31,907 nucleotides of DNA from Bacteroidota bacterium (GTDB lineage: Bacteria; Bacteroidota; Bacteroidia; Chitinophagales; Chitinophagaceae), in assembly GCA_023433345.1 (NCBI GenBank), contig JAEZDA010000051.1, forward strand, positions 1 through 31,907, given 5' to 3'. Below the pieces are notes generated by a model, which saw nothing but the letters and a program-made list of their open reading frames with translations, did no database searches and had not been told where the DNA came from. Positions 23,773-31,907 of the stretch are shown here, piece after piece (the stretch's first letter is position 1; each line of letters starts with the position of its first letter). The position numbers and the translations under genes are program-made.

Positions 23773-26610
23773 ATGCCAAAAAACGACTCCATTCAATCAG
23801 TTCTGATCATCGGCAGCGGCCCTATTGTTATCGGCCAGGCTTGCGAATTCGATTACTCCGGCACGCAGGCTGCGCGCAGCATTCGTGAAGAAGGTGTAAG
23901 GGTGACACTCATCAACAGCAATCCGGCTACAATTATGACTGACCCCATGATGGCTGATCGCGTTTACCTTCTCCCTTTAACAGTTGAAAGCATTGAGCAG
24001 ATTCTTGAAGAAAATAAAATTGATGCCGTTCTGCCTACTATGGGCGGACAAACCGCGCTCAATTTGTGTAAGGAAGCTGATGAACTTGGCATATGGGAAA
24101 AATATGGCGTCAAGTTGATCGGTGTTGATATCAGGGCGATCGATAAGGCAGAGGATCGGGAAAAATTCCGCCAGTGGATGATAGAAATGGATATACCTGT
24201 TGCCCCGGCAAATATTGCCAACTCTTTTCTGGAAGGGAAGGAATTCGCGCAGCAAATAGGCTTTCCGCTGGTGATACGGCCTTCCTTCACATTGGGAGGA
24301 AGCGGCGGAGGAATTGTTTATTCAAAAGATGAACTTGATTCGGCTTTGAATAATGGTCTTACTGCATCGCCAATACATGAGGTGCTTGTTGAAAAGGCCG
24401 TGTTGGGCTGGAAGGAATTTGAGCTCGAATTGTTGCGTGATAATGCAGATAATGTGGTGATCATTTGCACGGTTGAAAACTTCGACCCAATGGGTGTTCA
24501 TACCGGAGACAGCATTACTGTTGCGCCTGCAATGACCCTGAGTGATACGGCGTATCAACATATGCGCAATACCGCGATAAGAATGATGCGTGCATTGGGA
24601 AACTTCGCGGGTGGCTGCAATGTTCAGTTTGCAATGAACCCTGAAACAGAGGAGATAATTGTGGTGGAGATAAACCCAAGGGTTAGCCGAAGTTCAGCTC
24701 TTGCAAGTAAAGCAACCGGATACCCGATTGCAAAGATCGCTGCAAAGCTGGCCCTGGGCTACAATCTCGATGAATTGAAAAACCAGATCACAAGTTCAAC
24801 TTCTGCATACTTTGAACCCGCACTTGATTATGTTATTGTAAAAATTCCCAGATGGAATTTCGATAAGTTCAAAGGAGCAAATGATACGCTTGGCTTCCAG
24901 ATGAAAAGCGTGGGAGAGGTGATGGGGATTGGCCGCAGTTTTAATGAAGCGATTCAAAAGGCCTGTCAGAGTTTGGAAAATGAAGCCGTAGGTCTCGGTT
25001 ATTATGGAAAAAGCCTGATGCGTTCTGAAGAATTGCTGGAGTATATTAAAGTGCCGAAATGGGACAGGTTGTTCCGCATCAAAGACGCACTGATGGCCGG
25101 GGTTTCGGTGAAAAGAATTACCGAGAGCACGCTGATAGATAAATGGTTCATTCAGCAGATACAACTTATATGCGATCTTGAAAAAGAGGTGTCAAGGCAC
25201 AACATGGAATCGCTGCCTGAGGATTTGCTGAGAAAGGCAAAGGAAATGGGCTTTAGCGATGAACAGCTGATAAGGATAATGGGCGAAGGTTCGGAAGATG
25301 AACTTTATGAGAAAAGAAAACTGAAGGGGATAAACCGGGTCTTTAAAATGGTTGACACATGCAGCGCAGAGTTTGCAGCCGTTACACCTTACTTCTATTC
25401 AACATTTGAGAATGCCGAGGTTTCATCAATATCTTCAAACGAATCTATCTCCCGCCCGGGTAAAAAAGTGATCGTACTGGGAAGCGGCCCGAATCGAATA
25501 GGGCAGGGAATTGAATTTGATTATTGCTGTGTACATGGCTTGCTGGCTGCAAAGGAGTGCGGATATGAGGCGATCATGGTGAATTGTAACCCGGAAACAG
25601 TTTCTACTGATTTTGATATAGCAGACAAATTGTATTTCGAACCTGTGTTCTGGGAGAACATTCGCGAAATTGTTGAACACGAAAAACCTTCAGGGGTAAT
25701 TGTTCAGCTCGGCGGACAAACAGCGTTAAAACTTGCCAGAAGACTACAGGATCTTGGCGTTCCCATCGTGGGAACTTCTTTTGACAATATGGATATTGCG
25801 GAAGATCGCGGCCGCTTTAGCGATATGCTCAAGAAATTAGACATTCCATATCCGCGCTACGGAACGGCCTACACTACAGATGAGGCGGTGGAAGTGGCAA
25901 ATGAAGTTGGTTACCCAGTTCTTGTGCGGCCCAGCTATGTGCTCGGGGGCCAACGCATGCGAATAGTTCTGAACGATGAAGAGTTGGAAAAAGGGGTGCT
26001 GAGTTTATTAAAACATTTGCCGGGCAATAAAATTCTTGTCGATCATTTTCTTGACCGTTGCCAGGAAGCGGAGATCGACGCGATCTTTGATGGCGAAACT
26101 TTTCACACCATGGGCGTAATGGAACACATTGAGCCCGCCGGAATTCATAGTGGTGACAGCAATGCTGTTTTGCCGCAATTCAATCTTAGTCCGCTTATCG
26201 TGCACACCATGGAAGAATATGCAGAGAAAATAGCGAGGGAGTTAGAAATAAAAGGTTTGATCAACATACAGTTTGCGATAAAAGACGGCCAGGTGTTTGT
26301 GATCGAAGCAAATCCGCGCGCATCGCGCACCACACCATTCATTGCCAAGGCATACCAGATCCCTTACCTTAACATTGCTACCAAGGTTATGTTAGGAGAA
26401 GCGAAGTTGAAGGACTTTAAATTTGAAAAAAATCTCAGAGGTTTTGCAATAAAGGAACCAGTATTTTCTTTCAATAAATTCCCCGGTGTAAATAAGGAGT
26501 TAGGTCCGGAAATGAAAAGCACAGGTGAAGCCATCCGTTTCATTAAGGACCTTCGCGATCCTTACTTCCGCCAGCTTTATAAGGAAAGAAGTATGCATCT
26601 GAGTAAATAG
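23773..26610 (+). CDS. carB: Carbamoyl-phosphate synthase large subunit, lacking the regulatory domain
   Basis: A 945-residue cytosolic enzyme that makes carbamoyl phosphate from bicarbonate, ammonia and two ATP for pyrimidine and arginine synthesis. The two ATP-grasp halves are clear: the first starts with IIGSGPIVIGQACEFDYSGT (from residue 11) and carries RPSFTLGGSGGG; the second starts with VLGSGPNRIGQGIEFDYC (~residue 567) and carries RPSYVLGGQRM. A helical oligomerisation region lies between. E. coli CarB is ~1073 residues; here the protein stops soon after the second ATP-grasp domain (GPEMKSTGEAIRF, then ~20 residues), so the C-terminal MGS-like allosteric domain is absent. The ending is clean, followed by a terminator, and resembles shorter CarB forms I know from Bacteroidota, so this is not a frameshift. 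carA is not in the window. Confidence 0.96.
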   Translation: MPKNDSIQSVLIIGSGPIVIGQACEFDYSGTQAARSIREEGVRVTLINSNPATIMTDPMMADRVYLLPLTVESIEQILEENKIDAVLPTMGGQTALNLCKEADELGIWEKYGVKLIGVDIRAIDKAEDREKFRQWMIEMDIPVAPANIANSFLEGKEFAQQIGFPLVIRPSFTLGGSGGGIVYSKDELDSALNNGLTASPIHEVLVEKAVLGWKEFELELLRDNADNVVIICTVENFDPMGVHTGDSITVAPAMTLSDTAYQHMRNTAIRMMRALGNFAGGCNVQFAMNPETEEIIVVEINPRVSRSSALASKATGYPIAKIAAKLALGYNLDELKNQITSSTSAYFEPALDYVIVKIPRWNFDKFKGANDTLGFQMKSVGEVMGIGRSFNEAIQKACQSLENEAVGLGYYGKSLMRSEELLEYIKVPKWDRLFRIKDALMAGVSVKRITESTLIDKWFIQQIQLICDLEKEVSRHNMESLPEDLLRKAKEMGFSDEQLIRIMGEGSEDELYEKRKLKGINRVFKMVDTCSAEFAAVTPYFYSTFENAEVSSISSNESISRPGKKVIVLGSGPNRIGQGIEFDYCCVHGLLAAKECGYEAIMVNCNPETVSTDFDIADKLYFEPVFWENIREIVEHEKPSGVIVQLGGQTALKLARRLQDLGVPIVGTSFDNMDIAEDRGRFSDMLKKLDIPYPRYGTAYTTDEAVEVANEVGYPVLVRPSYVLGGQRMRIVLNDEELEKGVLSLLKHLPGNKILVDHFLDRCQEAEIDAIFDGETFHTMGVMEHIEPAGIHSGDSNAVLPQFNLSPLIVHTMEEYAEKIARELEIKGLINIQFAIKDGQVFVIEANPRASRTTPFIAKAYQIPYLNIATKVMLGEAKLKDFKFEKNLRGFAIKEPVFSFNKFPGVNKELGPEMKSTGEAIRFIKDLRDPYFRQLYKERSMHLSK

Positions 26611-26696
26611 TTGGTAGTCGTGAGTCTTTAATTTTTATTCGGCAGTTCCTGGTCGATAGTCCCGAGAGATTCTTCCCGAGGCCTCCTTCATTTTCC

Positions 26697-26733
26697 TTCT
26701 CAACTTTCCTTTAAGGAACGTTTGAGAATTTTT
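26697..26733 (+). terminator. Probable carB terminator
   Basis: TTCTCAAC (26697-26704) pairs with GTTTGAGAA (26720-26728) with one bulged T, enclosing a further TTCC/GGAA pairing. It is followed by five T residues (26729-26733). It lies about 87 nt after the carB stop, somewhat distant but in the right orientation. Confidence 0.55.
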
Positions 26734-26777
26734 GATGAACGCCATGTTTATTCACGTTGAGCGCGGCGAGAGTATTG

Positions 26778-26892
26778 AGATTCCTCGCATCGCCTGGAAT
26801 GACGAATGGAGGAGGAAGTTTTGAGCTATCGCAACAATGCGATAGCCAAGTGAAAGGATTAATGCGGTCATCCCGAACAAAGTGAGGGATCT
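26778..26892. repeat. Composite palindromic intergenic element (MITE/REP-like)
   Basis: Two 26-bp arms, 26778-26803 and 26867-26892, are inverted relative to each other and match at 18 of 26 positions. Each reads outward-in as an AGAT-CCTC...GG-ATGAC pattern. Between them lies a perfect hairpin: GCTATCGCA (26825-26833), loop ACAA, TGCGATAGC (26838-26846). The arms resemble interspersed intergenic repeats known from many bacterial genomes, which produce spurious short protein predictions. No transposase is present. Confidence 0.7.
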
Positions 26893-26909
26893 TATTCTTA
26901 TTCAACGTA

Positions 26910-26917
26910 TATTTTTG
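26910..26917 (+). promoter_or_regulatory. Possible -7 box for comEC
   Basis: TATTTTTG fits TAnnTTTG but lies about 110 nt before the ATG and has no TTG at -33 spacing. It is the only candidate seen between the palindromic element and comEC. Confidence 0.3.
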
Positions 26918-27027
26918 TCAACGTTTCCTTTAGAAGCAGAGATGTTTCGTAAAACCTTTTTCGGGTACTAACCTTTTTTCTACCCTCTATTGACGTTCGA
27001 AAAATCAACTGATTTCTAAATTAAGCA

Positions 27028-29121
27028 ATGCATAATTCTGGCATTGTTTCGTGGACATTCAATCCCTTTCTTCGTATACTTCCCGCTTTTGTTACGGGCA
27101 TCCTGGTTTCACTAACGGTTCGCTGCTCTTTTTGGATCCCATTTTCATTTTTAGTGGTGGTATGCATAGGTCTGATGATGTTGAGAAAATTCAGTCCCCT
27201 GCTTCTTTCAACTTACAGGAAGATCATTGGGCTCTTCATATTTTCGATTATCGTTTGTGCGGCACTGTTAGTGTCATGGTTGCACGAGGATTCAAACCAA
27301 AAACACCGGGTTGGAAACAGCGGGGAAGCTGAAAATGTATTTCGCCTTAGACTGATCGAGGAGCCCGTTCAAACGCAATCGGGCTTCAGGGCAGTGGCCG
27401 AAGTGCTTTCCATGGTGTCAGAAGTGGCTGAATACAGGAGAACCGGCAAGGTGTATCTCTATTTTCCCAAGGCAGAAAAGCTTCCTGCCTATGGCGATGA
27501 GCTGATCATTAACAAAGATCCCCGGGAGCTGAATGGCGCGATGAACCCCGGCGCTTTTAACTTTAAGGAATATGCCGCCAGGAAAGGGATTCGGTATGCT
27601 TTTTATCTCCGGGAAAATGAGTTCATCAAAACCGGGGAAGATCCTAATAATTTTATCACATTCCTGAATGACAGCAGGCGGAAAATACTTCAGGCTCTGA
27701 ACCACTTCTTTAAGGAACGCGAGGTTCGCGGAATTGCGGCGGCCTTGTTGATTGGCTATCGCGGGGATCTGGAAAAACCACTTTTGCAGGAATATAGCGA
27801 TGCCGGTGTTGTACATGTAATTGCAATTTCGGGGCTCCACCTCGGGCTCATATATGTTGTGCTCGTGAGGGTTTTTATGCGGATGAAGTTTCTTAACAAA
27901 TATATTCCCCTGAGGTGTTGGTGCATCCTTGCTTTATTATGGTTGTTTTCTCTTCTCACCGGAGGCTCCGCTTCTGTTTTAAGAAGTGCTGTAATGTTTT
28001 CATTCATCCTCATTGGCGAAACGTATTTTAAAAAAGCCGGCACCTGGAATGTAATTGCTGCTTCAGCGTTCGTATTGTTGGTTTACGACCCCATGCTTTT
28101 GTTCGATGCAGGTTTCCTGCTGAGTTATTCAGCCGTGGCCGGAATTGTGGCCTGGCAGAAATCTTTGTATCATTTGGTGTTCGTTAAAAATCGCTTTTTG
28201 CGTGAAGTATGGAACATGGCCAGTGTAACTATCGCTGCGCAAATTGCTGCATTTCCTTTATGCATTTACTATTTCCACCAGTTTCCAAACCTTTTTCTTC
28301 TTACCAACCTTATCGTTGTACCTCTGTCTACAATTATTCTTTTTGGAGAAGTATTTCTGTTGATGTTGTCCTTCGTTCCGTTTGTAAACGATGCGCTCGC
28401 ATTTGTCATAAATTCTTTAATAAAATGTATGAATGAATTTGTGAAATGGAGTAACAGCATCCCGTTTTCTTCGATGCGTGGAATTTATGCGGATCTTCTG
28501 TCCACCTCACTTTTATACGCTACGGTTATCTGTTTTGCATGGTGGATCATCAGCCGTAAGCATTCATTTGCATTGCCGGCTTTTGGTTTTCTATCCGCCT
28601 TATTTATTTATTTTTCCCTGTTCAACATAAAAGCTCATAACAGGAGGATGATCGTTTTTTACCACTCCTCAAAAGGGAGTGTTATAGATTTCGTTCATGG
28701 CAGGAAGGTGCATGGGTTAAGCCTGGTTGAAAGTAATGTTCTTGCTCATCCTGAAGATTTTACTCTTCCGGCCAGAACAGTCTTCAGGGCTAACGAGGAT
28801 TCCGCCTTTCTTAGCCGGCATTTGATACAACATGAGAATGGTATGATGAGTTTTCTTGGAAAAACTATTTTGTTGCTTTCAGGGAAGCCATATGAAGTGA
28901 CAGGCAACTCAATCGAGGTTGATTACCTTCTCTTAACGGGAAACAAAAAGATAGATTTAGTGAAGGTTGCCCAAAGCATCAGGCCATCGCTGGTCATTTT
29001 TGATGCAAGTAATTCAGCAGGTAAAATTGCGCAATGGAAAAGAGATTGTGAAGAGCTACATTTGCGGTGTTTTTCAATCCGCGACAACGGCGCACTGATA
29101 TCAACTCTGCATCCTGATTGA
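27028..29121 (+). CDS. comEC: ComEC/Rec2-family membrane protein
   Basis: A 697-residue polytopic inner-membrane protein. The N-terminus has three hydrophobic helices, then a DUF4131-type soluble OB-like region (~100-200) with NPGAFNFKEYAARKGIRYAF. The ComEC competence core (~225-500) carries the hallmark VIAISGLHLGLI near residue 265 and multiple helices. In DNA uptake ComEC forms the channel for single-stranded DNA. The C-terminal region (~520-697) is soluble and has a YLLLTGNKK-like stretch where beta-lactamase-fold ComEC proteins carry metal ligands, but no HxHxDH motif is present, so nuclease activity in this part is unlikely. purH follows 28 nt downstream and may be co-transcribed. Other competence genes are not in the window. 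Confidence 0.92.
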   Translation: MHNSGIVSWTFNPFLRILPAFVTGILVSLTVRCSFWIPFSFLVVVCIGLMMLRKFSPLLLSTYRKIIGLFIFSIIVCAALLVSWLHEDSNQKHRVGNSGEAENVFRLRLIEEPVQTQSGFRAVAEVLSMVSEVAEYRRTGKVYLYFPKAEKLPAYGDELIINKDPRELNGAMNPGAFNFKEYAARKGIRYAFYLRENEFIKTGEDPNNFITFLNDSRRKILQALNHFFKEREVRGIAAALLIGYRGDLEKPLLQEYSDAGVVHVIAISGLHLGLIYVVLVRVFMRMKFLNKYIPLRCWCILALLWLFSLLTGGSASVLRSAVMFSFILIGETYFKKAGTWNVIAASAFVLLVYDPMLLFDAGFLLSYSAVAGIVAWQKSLYHLVFVKNRFLREVWNMASVTIAAQIAAFPLCIYYFHQFPNLFLLTNLIVVPLSTIILFGEVFLLMLSFVPFVNDALAFVINSLIKCMNEFVKWSNSIPFSSMRGIYADLLSTSLLYATVICFAWWIISRKHSFALPAFGFLSALFIYFSLFNIKAHNRRMIVFYHSSKGSVIDFVHGRKVHGLSLVESNVLAHPEDFTLPARTVFRANEDSAFLSRHLIQHENGMMSFLGKTILLLSGKPYEVTGNSIEVDYLLLTGNKKIDLVKVAQSIRPSLVIFDASNSAGKIAQWKRDCEELHLRCFSIRDNGALISTLHPD

Positions 29122-29149
29122 CGGATTGCACATTTTTCAAAGTTTTACT

Positions 29150-30664
29150 ATGCTCAAAAAAGTAAAAAGTGCGCTGATTTCAGTTTATTACAAAGATGGA
29201 CTTGAAGATGTTGTTACATTACTCAAAGAGGCACAGGTGCAGATCATCAGTACGGGCGGAACAAGAACTTTCATTGAGGAAATGGGAGTGAAATGCATTC
29301 CTGCCGAAAGTCTTACCAACTACCCTTCTATATTAGGAGGAAGGGTAAAAACATTGCACCCCGTAATTTTCGGTGGTATATTGGGAAAAAGGGAAGATGA
29401 AATCCATTTGCGTGAAATGGCCCAGTTCAATATTCCTGAAATAGATCTTGTAATTGTAGACCTTTATCCGTTTGAAGAAACTGTACGCAATTCTACTGAT
29501 GAAAATCTGATCATTGAGAAAATTGATATCGGTGGGCCTTCGATGATACGTGCTGCGGCCAAGAATCATAAAGACGTAGTTGTTATTGCGTCGAAGGATG
29601 AATACACCTCTCTCACTGAAACGCTTCAAAGTCAGAACCTGCAAACCTCCCTTGAGCAACGCCGCGCCTGGGCCATCAAGGCATTTGATGTTTGTACAGC
29701 TTACGACACCGCAATTTCCAATTACTTTCATAAAACCGATATCCCTGCCGTCTTTGGTAAGCATGAAAACGTTCTTCGCTATGGAGAGAACCCGCATCAG
29801 CAGGGAGTGTTCTATGGAGATTTGGAGAATGTGTTCAGCCAACTCAACGGTAAGCCTTTGTCTTATAACAATCTTGTGGATGTTGATGCAGCAATTCAGC
29901 TGATAAGGGAATTTGAGAAAGATTCCATGCCAACCTTTGCGATCATCAAGCATACTAACGTTTGCGGAATCGCGCAAAGAGACAGGCTGAACGAGGCGTG
30001 GAGAGCGGCTTTACAGGGAGACCCTGAAAGTGCTTTTGGCGGCGTGCTGGTTACAAACACTGCGATGGATAACACTACTGCATCCGCTGTAAATGATCTT
30101 TTCTTTGAAGTGCTCATTGCTCCCGGATTTAGCGATGAGGCATTGAACATTCTTTCTTCAAAAAAGAACAGGATACTTCTCAAATTGGAAGAAATTAAAC
30201 TGCCGGAGCGGCAATTAAAAACTGTTTTGAACGGTCTTCTGGTTCAGGATGTTGATGCCGGGAATTTTTCTGAGTGGAATGAAGCAACCTCTGCCACGAG
30301 TTCTAATGAACAAGCGAGGGACCTTGCATTTGCTAATATTGTTTGTAAACATTTAAAGAGCAACAGTATCGCATTGGTGAAGCACCTGCAGCTTATAGGA
30401 AAGGGATGTGGGCAAACGAGCAGGGTTGATGCACTGCGGCATTCAATTGAGAAGGCAAAACATTCAGGGTTGAGCGTTGAGGGTTCAGTGCTTGCCAGCG
30501 ATGCATTTTTCCCTTTTGACGATTGCGTAAAAATTGCTCACGCTGCAGGAGTCACCGCTTTTATTCAGCCGGGAGGTTCAATTCGCGATGCAGATTCTAT
30601 CAGCTATTGTGAAAGTCATTCCCTTCCTATGGTGATCACGGGCAGGAGACATTTCAAACATTGA
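29150..30664 (+). CDS. purH: Bifunctional AICAR transformylase / IMP cyclohydrolase
   Basis: A 504-residue cytosolic enzyme that catalyses the last two steps of IMP synthesis. The N-terminal IMP cyclohydrolase domain (MGS-like fold, ~1-195) shows ISTGGT (33-38), GGRVKTLHP (63-71) and IDIGGPSMIRAAAKNH. The C-terminal transformylase domain shows RYGENPHQ, KHTNVCG with the catalytic lysine-histidine pair at 267-268, AFGGV, and near the end SDAFFPFDD and FIQPGGSIRD. Length is typical for the phylum (E. coli 529). The start at 29150 (MLKKVKSALISVYYKDG) matches the family N-terminus; an in-frame TTG at 29126 adds eight unconserved codons and is rejected. It follows comEC by 28 nt and precedes the EamA gene by 4 nt. 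Confidence 0.97.
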   Translation: MLKKVKSALISVYYKDGLEDVVTLLKEAQVQIISTGGTRTFIEEMGVKCIPAESLTNYPSILGGRVKTLHPVIFGGILGKREDEIHLREMAQFNIPEIDLVIVDLYPFEETVRNSTDENLIIEKIDIGGPSMIRAAAKNHKDVVVIASKDEYTSLTETLQSQNLQTSLEQRRAWAIKAFDVCTAYDTAISNYFHKTDIPAVFGKHENVLRYGENPHQQGVFYGDLENVFSQLNGKPLSYNNLVDVDAAIQLIREFEKDSMPTFAIIKHTNVCGIAQRDRLNEAWRAALQGDPESAFGGVLVTNTAMDNTTASAVNDLFFEVLIAPGFSDEALNILSSKKNRILLKLEEIKLPERQLKTVLNGLLVQDVDAGNFSEWNEATSATSSNEQARDLAFANIVCKHLKSNSIALVKHLQLIGKGCGQTSRVDALRHSIEKAKHSGLSVEGSVLASDAFFPFDDCVKIAHAAGVTAFIQPGGSIRDADSISYCESHSLPMVITGRRHFKH

Positions 30665-30668
30665 TAAG

Positions 30669-31598
30669 ATGATGAACAAGAAGGGAAGGTCTGCGGGATA
30701 CGTTGCCCTTACCCTCACCTCGCTTTTATGGGGAACCACATGGGTTGCAAGCAAAATCGGTATTCAGGAAATGCCCGTGCTGCAAATGACCGCTATCAGA
30801 CAGTTGATCGCAGGGCTTATAATGGTTGGTTTTTTCATGTTGAAGAAAAGATCGTCTATCCCTACCCGTAAGCAATTCAGGCAAATATTTTTCCTTTCTC
30901 TTTTCATGTTTGTTCTTGCCAATGGCCTGAGCACATGGAGCCTGATGTACATCCCGGCAGGATTAAGCGCCTTGCTCGGAGCGTTATACCCGCAAAGTGT
31001 TGTAGTAATTGAATTTGCTTTTTTTAAAAAGAAAGGACCCGATTTACTTATGGGCCTTGGATTCTTACTCGGTATTGCGGGCGTGGCAATTGTCTTTTAC
31101 GAAAATCTTTCGGTGGAATTAACTGCGGCATTCATTTCTGGTATTTCGTTGTCGCTTGGTGCCATGCTTTCCTGGAGCATGGGCACAATCTTCATCACCA
31201 ATATTAAGATGGAGTTGAATCCTTACTATTCAACAGGCTGGCAGATGGTGATCAGTTCAGGAATGTTGTACCTGATGTCAGTACTGGTTCAACCCTCAAT
31301 TCCGCTGGGGGATATATCATTAAAGGCATGGGGCGTGATCCTTTACCTCGTACTTTTTGGCTCTATCATTGCTTTTGCGGCTTTTATTTTTTCGATGAAG
31401 AGATTGCCGGTGGCCATTGCCTCGCTCTATGCTTACATAAATCCACTCGTGGCTATGGTAGCAGGCTACTTTATTCTCGGTGAAAAGCTAACGATCTTCA
31501 TTTTTTGGGGAGCAATAGTTACACTGGCCGGAGTTTTTATTGTGAACTACGGGCACAAAAGGAATTTGGAGAAAATCACGGATGAACTTCCTGAATAA
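30669..31598 (+). CDS. EamA-family (drug/metabolite superfamily) transporter
   Basis: A 309-residue inner-membrane protein with ten predicted hydrophobic helices arranged as two EamA repeats. Repeat 1 begins LTSLLWGTTWVASKIG and repeat 2 begins SLGAMLSWSMGTIFITN; each ends in the characteristic AL-x-x-L-x-P region (GLSALLGALYPQ; AIASLYAYINPLVAMVAGYF). Family members export amino acids, metabolites or nucleotides; the substrate cannot be told from sequence. It starts 4 nt after the purH stop, which suggests co-transcription. The start may be the ATG at 30669 or the next codon at 30672. Its 3' end overlaps the convergent deacetylase gene by 23 bp. Confidence 0.9.
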   Translation: MMNKKGRSAGYVALTLTSLLWGTTWVASKIGIQEMPVLQMTAIRQLIAGLIMVGFFMLKKRSSIPTRKQFRQIFFLSLFMFVLANGLSTWSLMYIPAGLSALLGALYPQSVVVIEFAFFKKKGPDLLMGLGFLLGIAGVAIVFYENLSVELTAAFISGISLSLGAMLSWSMGTIFITNIKMELNPYYSTGWQMVISSGMLYLMSVLVQPSIPLGDISLKAWGVILYLVLFGSIIAFAAFIFSMKRLPVAIASLYAYINPLVAMVAGYFILGEKLTIFIFWGAIVTLAGVFIVNYGHKRNLEKITDELPE

Positions 31599-31907
31599 AT
31601 TTCTCATACATCCCGGCCCAACCGCTAAAGGCAGAACCCGTTCCGAGAAAGTTGTTATGAAAGATCGTGATCATTGTACCGCCTTCTTTTTTGCATGCTT
31701 TGTAATATGCCATCATTTCATTGAATGAGGTTTCAGGCGATTGCTTTTGCTCATAATATGAATTTGCATCCATGAAACAGAACGGGTGTATTCTTAGTTT
31801 GGCCTCCTCATTATTTTTTAGGTTGAACCAGTTGAAAGCTGTTGAGGTGGAGGCCCGGAATCCATTGATCGTGCCATAACCCATGCTGTACTCTTCACTG
31901 ATTCCAA
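31576..31907 (-). CDS. Probable polysaccharide deacetylase family protein, C-terminal part (5' end outside window)
   Basis: The frame is open from the right edge of the window (codons through 31903-31905) to its stop at 31576, so only the last ~110 residues are seen. The stretch YSMGYGTINGFRASTSTAF, followed by FNLKNNEEAKLRIHPFCFMD and later ITIFHNNFLGTG, resembles the C-terminal part of Bacteroidota polysaccharide deacetylase-like proteins (NodB-fold hydrolases that deacetylate cell wall or surface glycans). The catalytic N-terminal motifs would lie outside the window, so the call rests on the tail alone. The Met at 31884 is internal and not the start. Confidence 0.6.
   Translation of the reverse strand, partial: GISEEYSMGYGTINGFRASTSTAFNWFNLKNNEEAKLRIHPFCFMDANSYYEQKQSPETSFNEMMAYYKACKKEGGTMITIFHNNFLGTGSAFSGWAGMYEKFIQEVHP

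Larger units (their letters stand above)
26611..27027. other. Noncoding region between carB and comEC
   Basis: No credible gene is seen in these 417 bp. It contains the carB terminator hairpin (26697-26733), a composite palindromic element (26778-26892) and a possible comEC -7 box (26910-26917). A 64-codon minus-strand open frame (26711-26905) is generated by the palindromic element and is rejected as a gene. Confidence 0.75.

Noticed and set aside
26711..26905. 64-codon minus-strand open frame between carB and comEC
   Set aside because: It is produced by the palindromic repeat element, whose arms give well-known spurious peptide patterns. It also has no promoter or conserved domain that I recognise.

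Overview
The window looks like a chromosomal segment of a Bacteroidota bacterium, most likely of the Chitinophagales/Sphingobacteriales type. The taxonomic call is inference. It rests on a SusC/SusD outer-membrane pair, many lipoproteins and Sec-exported proteins, recurrent -7 boxes of the form TAnnTTTG, A-rich leaders instead of strong Shine-Dalgarno sites, and Bacteroidota-style gene forms (CarB without its regulatory domain, ComEC without a catalytic beta-lactamase domain, BirA without its DNA-binding domain). I see no tRNA, rRNA, CRISPR array, prophage or intact insertion sequence.

Layout. 1-613: C-terminal end of an RND/MMPL-type exporter. 750-6192: a SusC-SusD-lipoprotein operon closed by a strong terminator. 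6479-8768 (minus): two separately transcribed envelope genes, a TlpA-like lipoprotein and a two-PDZ protein. 8982-11636 (minus): alaS, divergent from a plus-strand run of an M23 peptidase, a MerR-type regulator and a thioredoxin-like protein (11797-13824). 13817-20110 (minus): a tight seven-gene run rsfS-ftsH-LUD protein-GGCT-lpxH-propeller protein-mscS. birA (20213-20953) diverges from it. 20950-23400 (minus): an M23 peptidase, a Bcp/PrxQ peroxiredoxin and a small HExxH protein. 23773-26610: carB, flanked by two repeat-bearing noncoding stretches. 27028-31598: comEC, purH and an EamA transporter. 31576-31907 (minus): the C-terminal part of a probable polysaccharide deacetylase.

How the genes work together. 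Most are housekeeping: translation (alaS, rsfS), purine and pyrimidine supply (purH, carB), lipid A synthesis (lpxH), membrane protein quality control (ftsH), osmotic protection (mscS), biotinylation (birA), cell wall remodelling (two LytM peptidases) and thiol/peroxide chemistry (TlpA-like, thioredoxin-like, Bcp). The SusCD unit is a nutrient-uptake system with no degradative enzyme beside it, so its substrate cannot be told from this window.

I found no clearly new multi-gene system. The most interesting signals are noncoding: a roughly 115-bp palindromic element downstream of carB (26778-26892), a 14-bp-period tandem repeat upstream of carB (23477-23557), and overlapping divergent promoters with an 8-bp inverted repeat between alaS and the M23 gene (11677-11726). 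Among proteins, the small cytosolic HExxH protein and the two-PDZ protein without a protease domain are the least explained.
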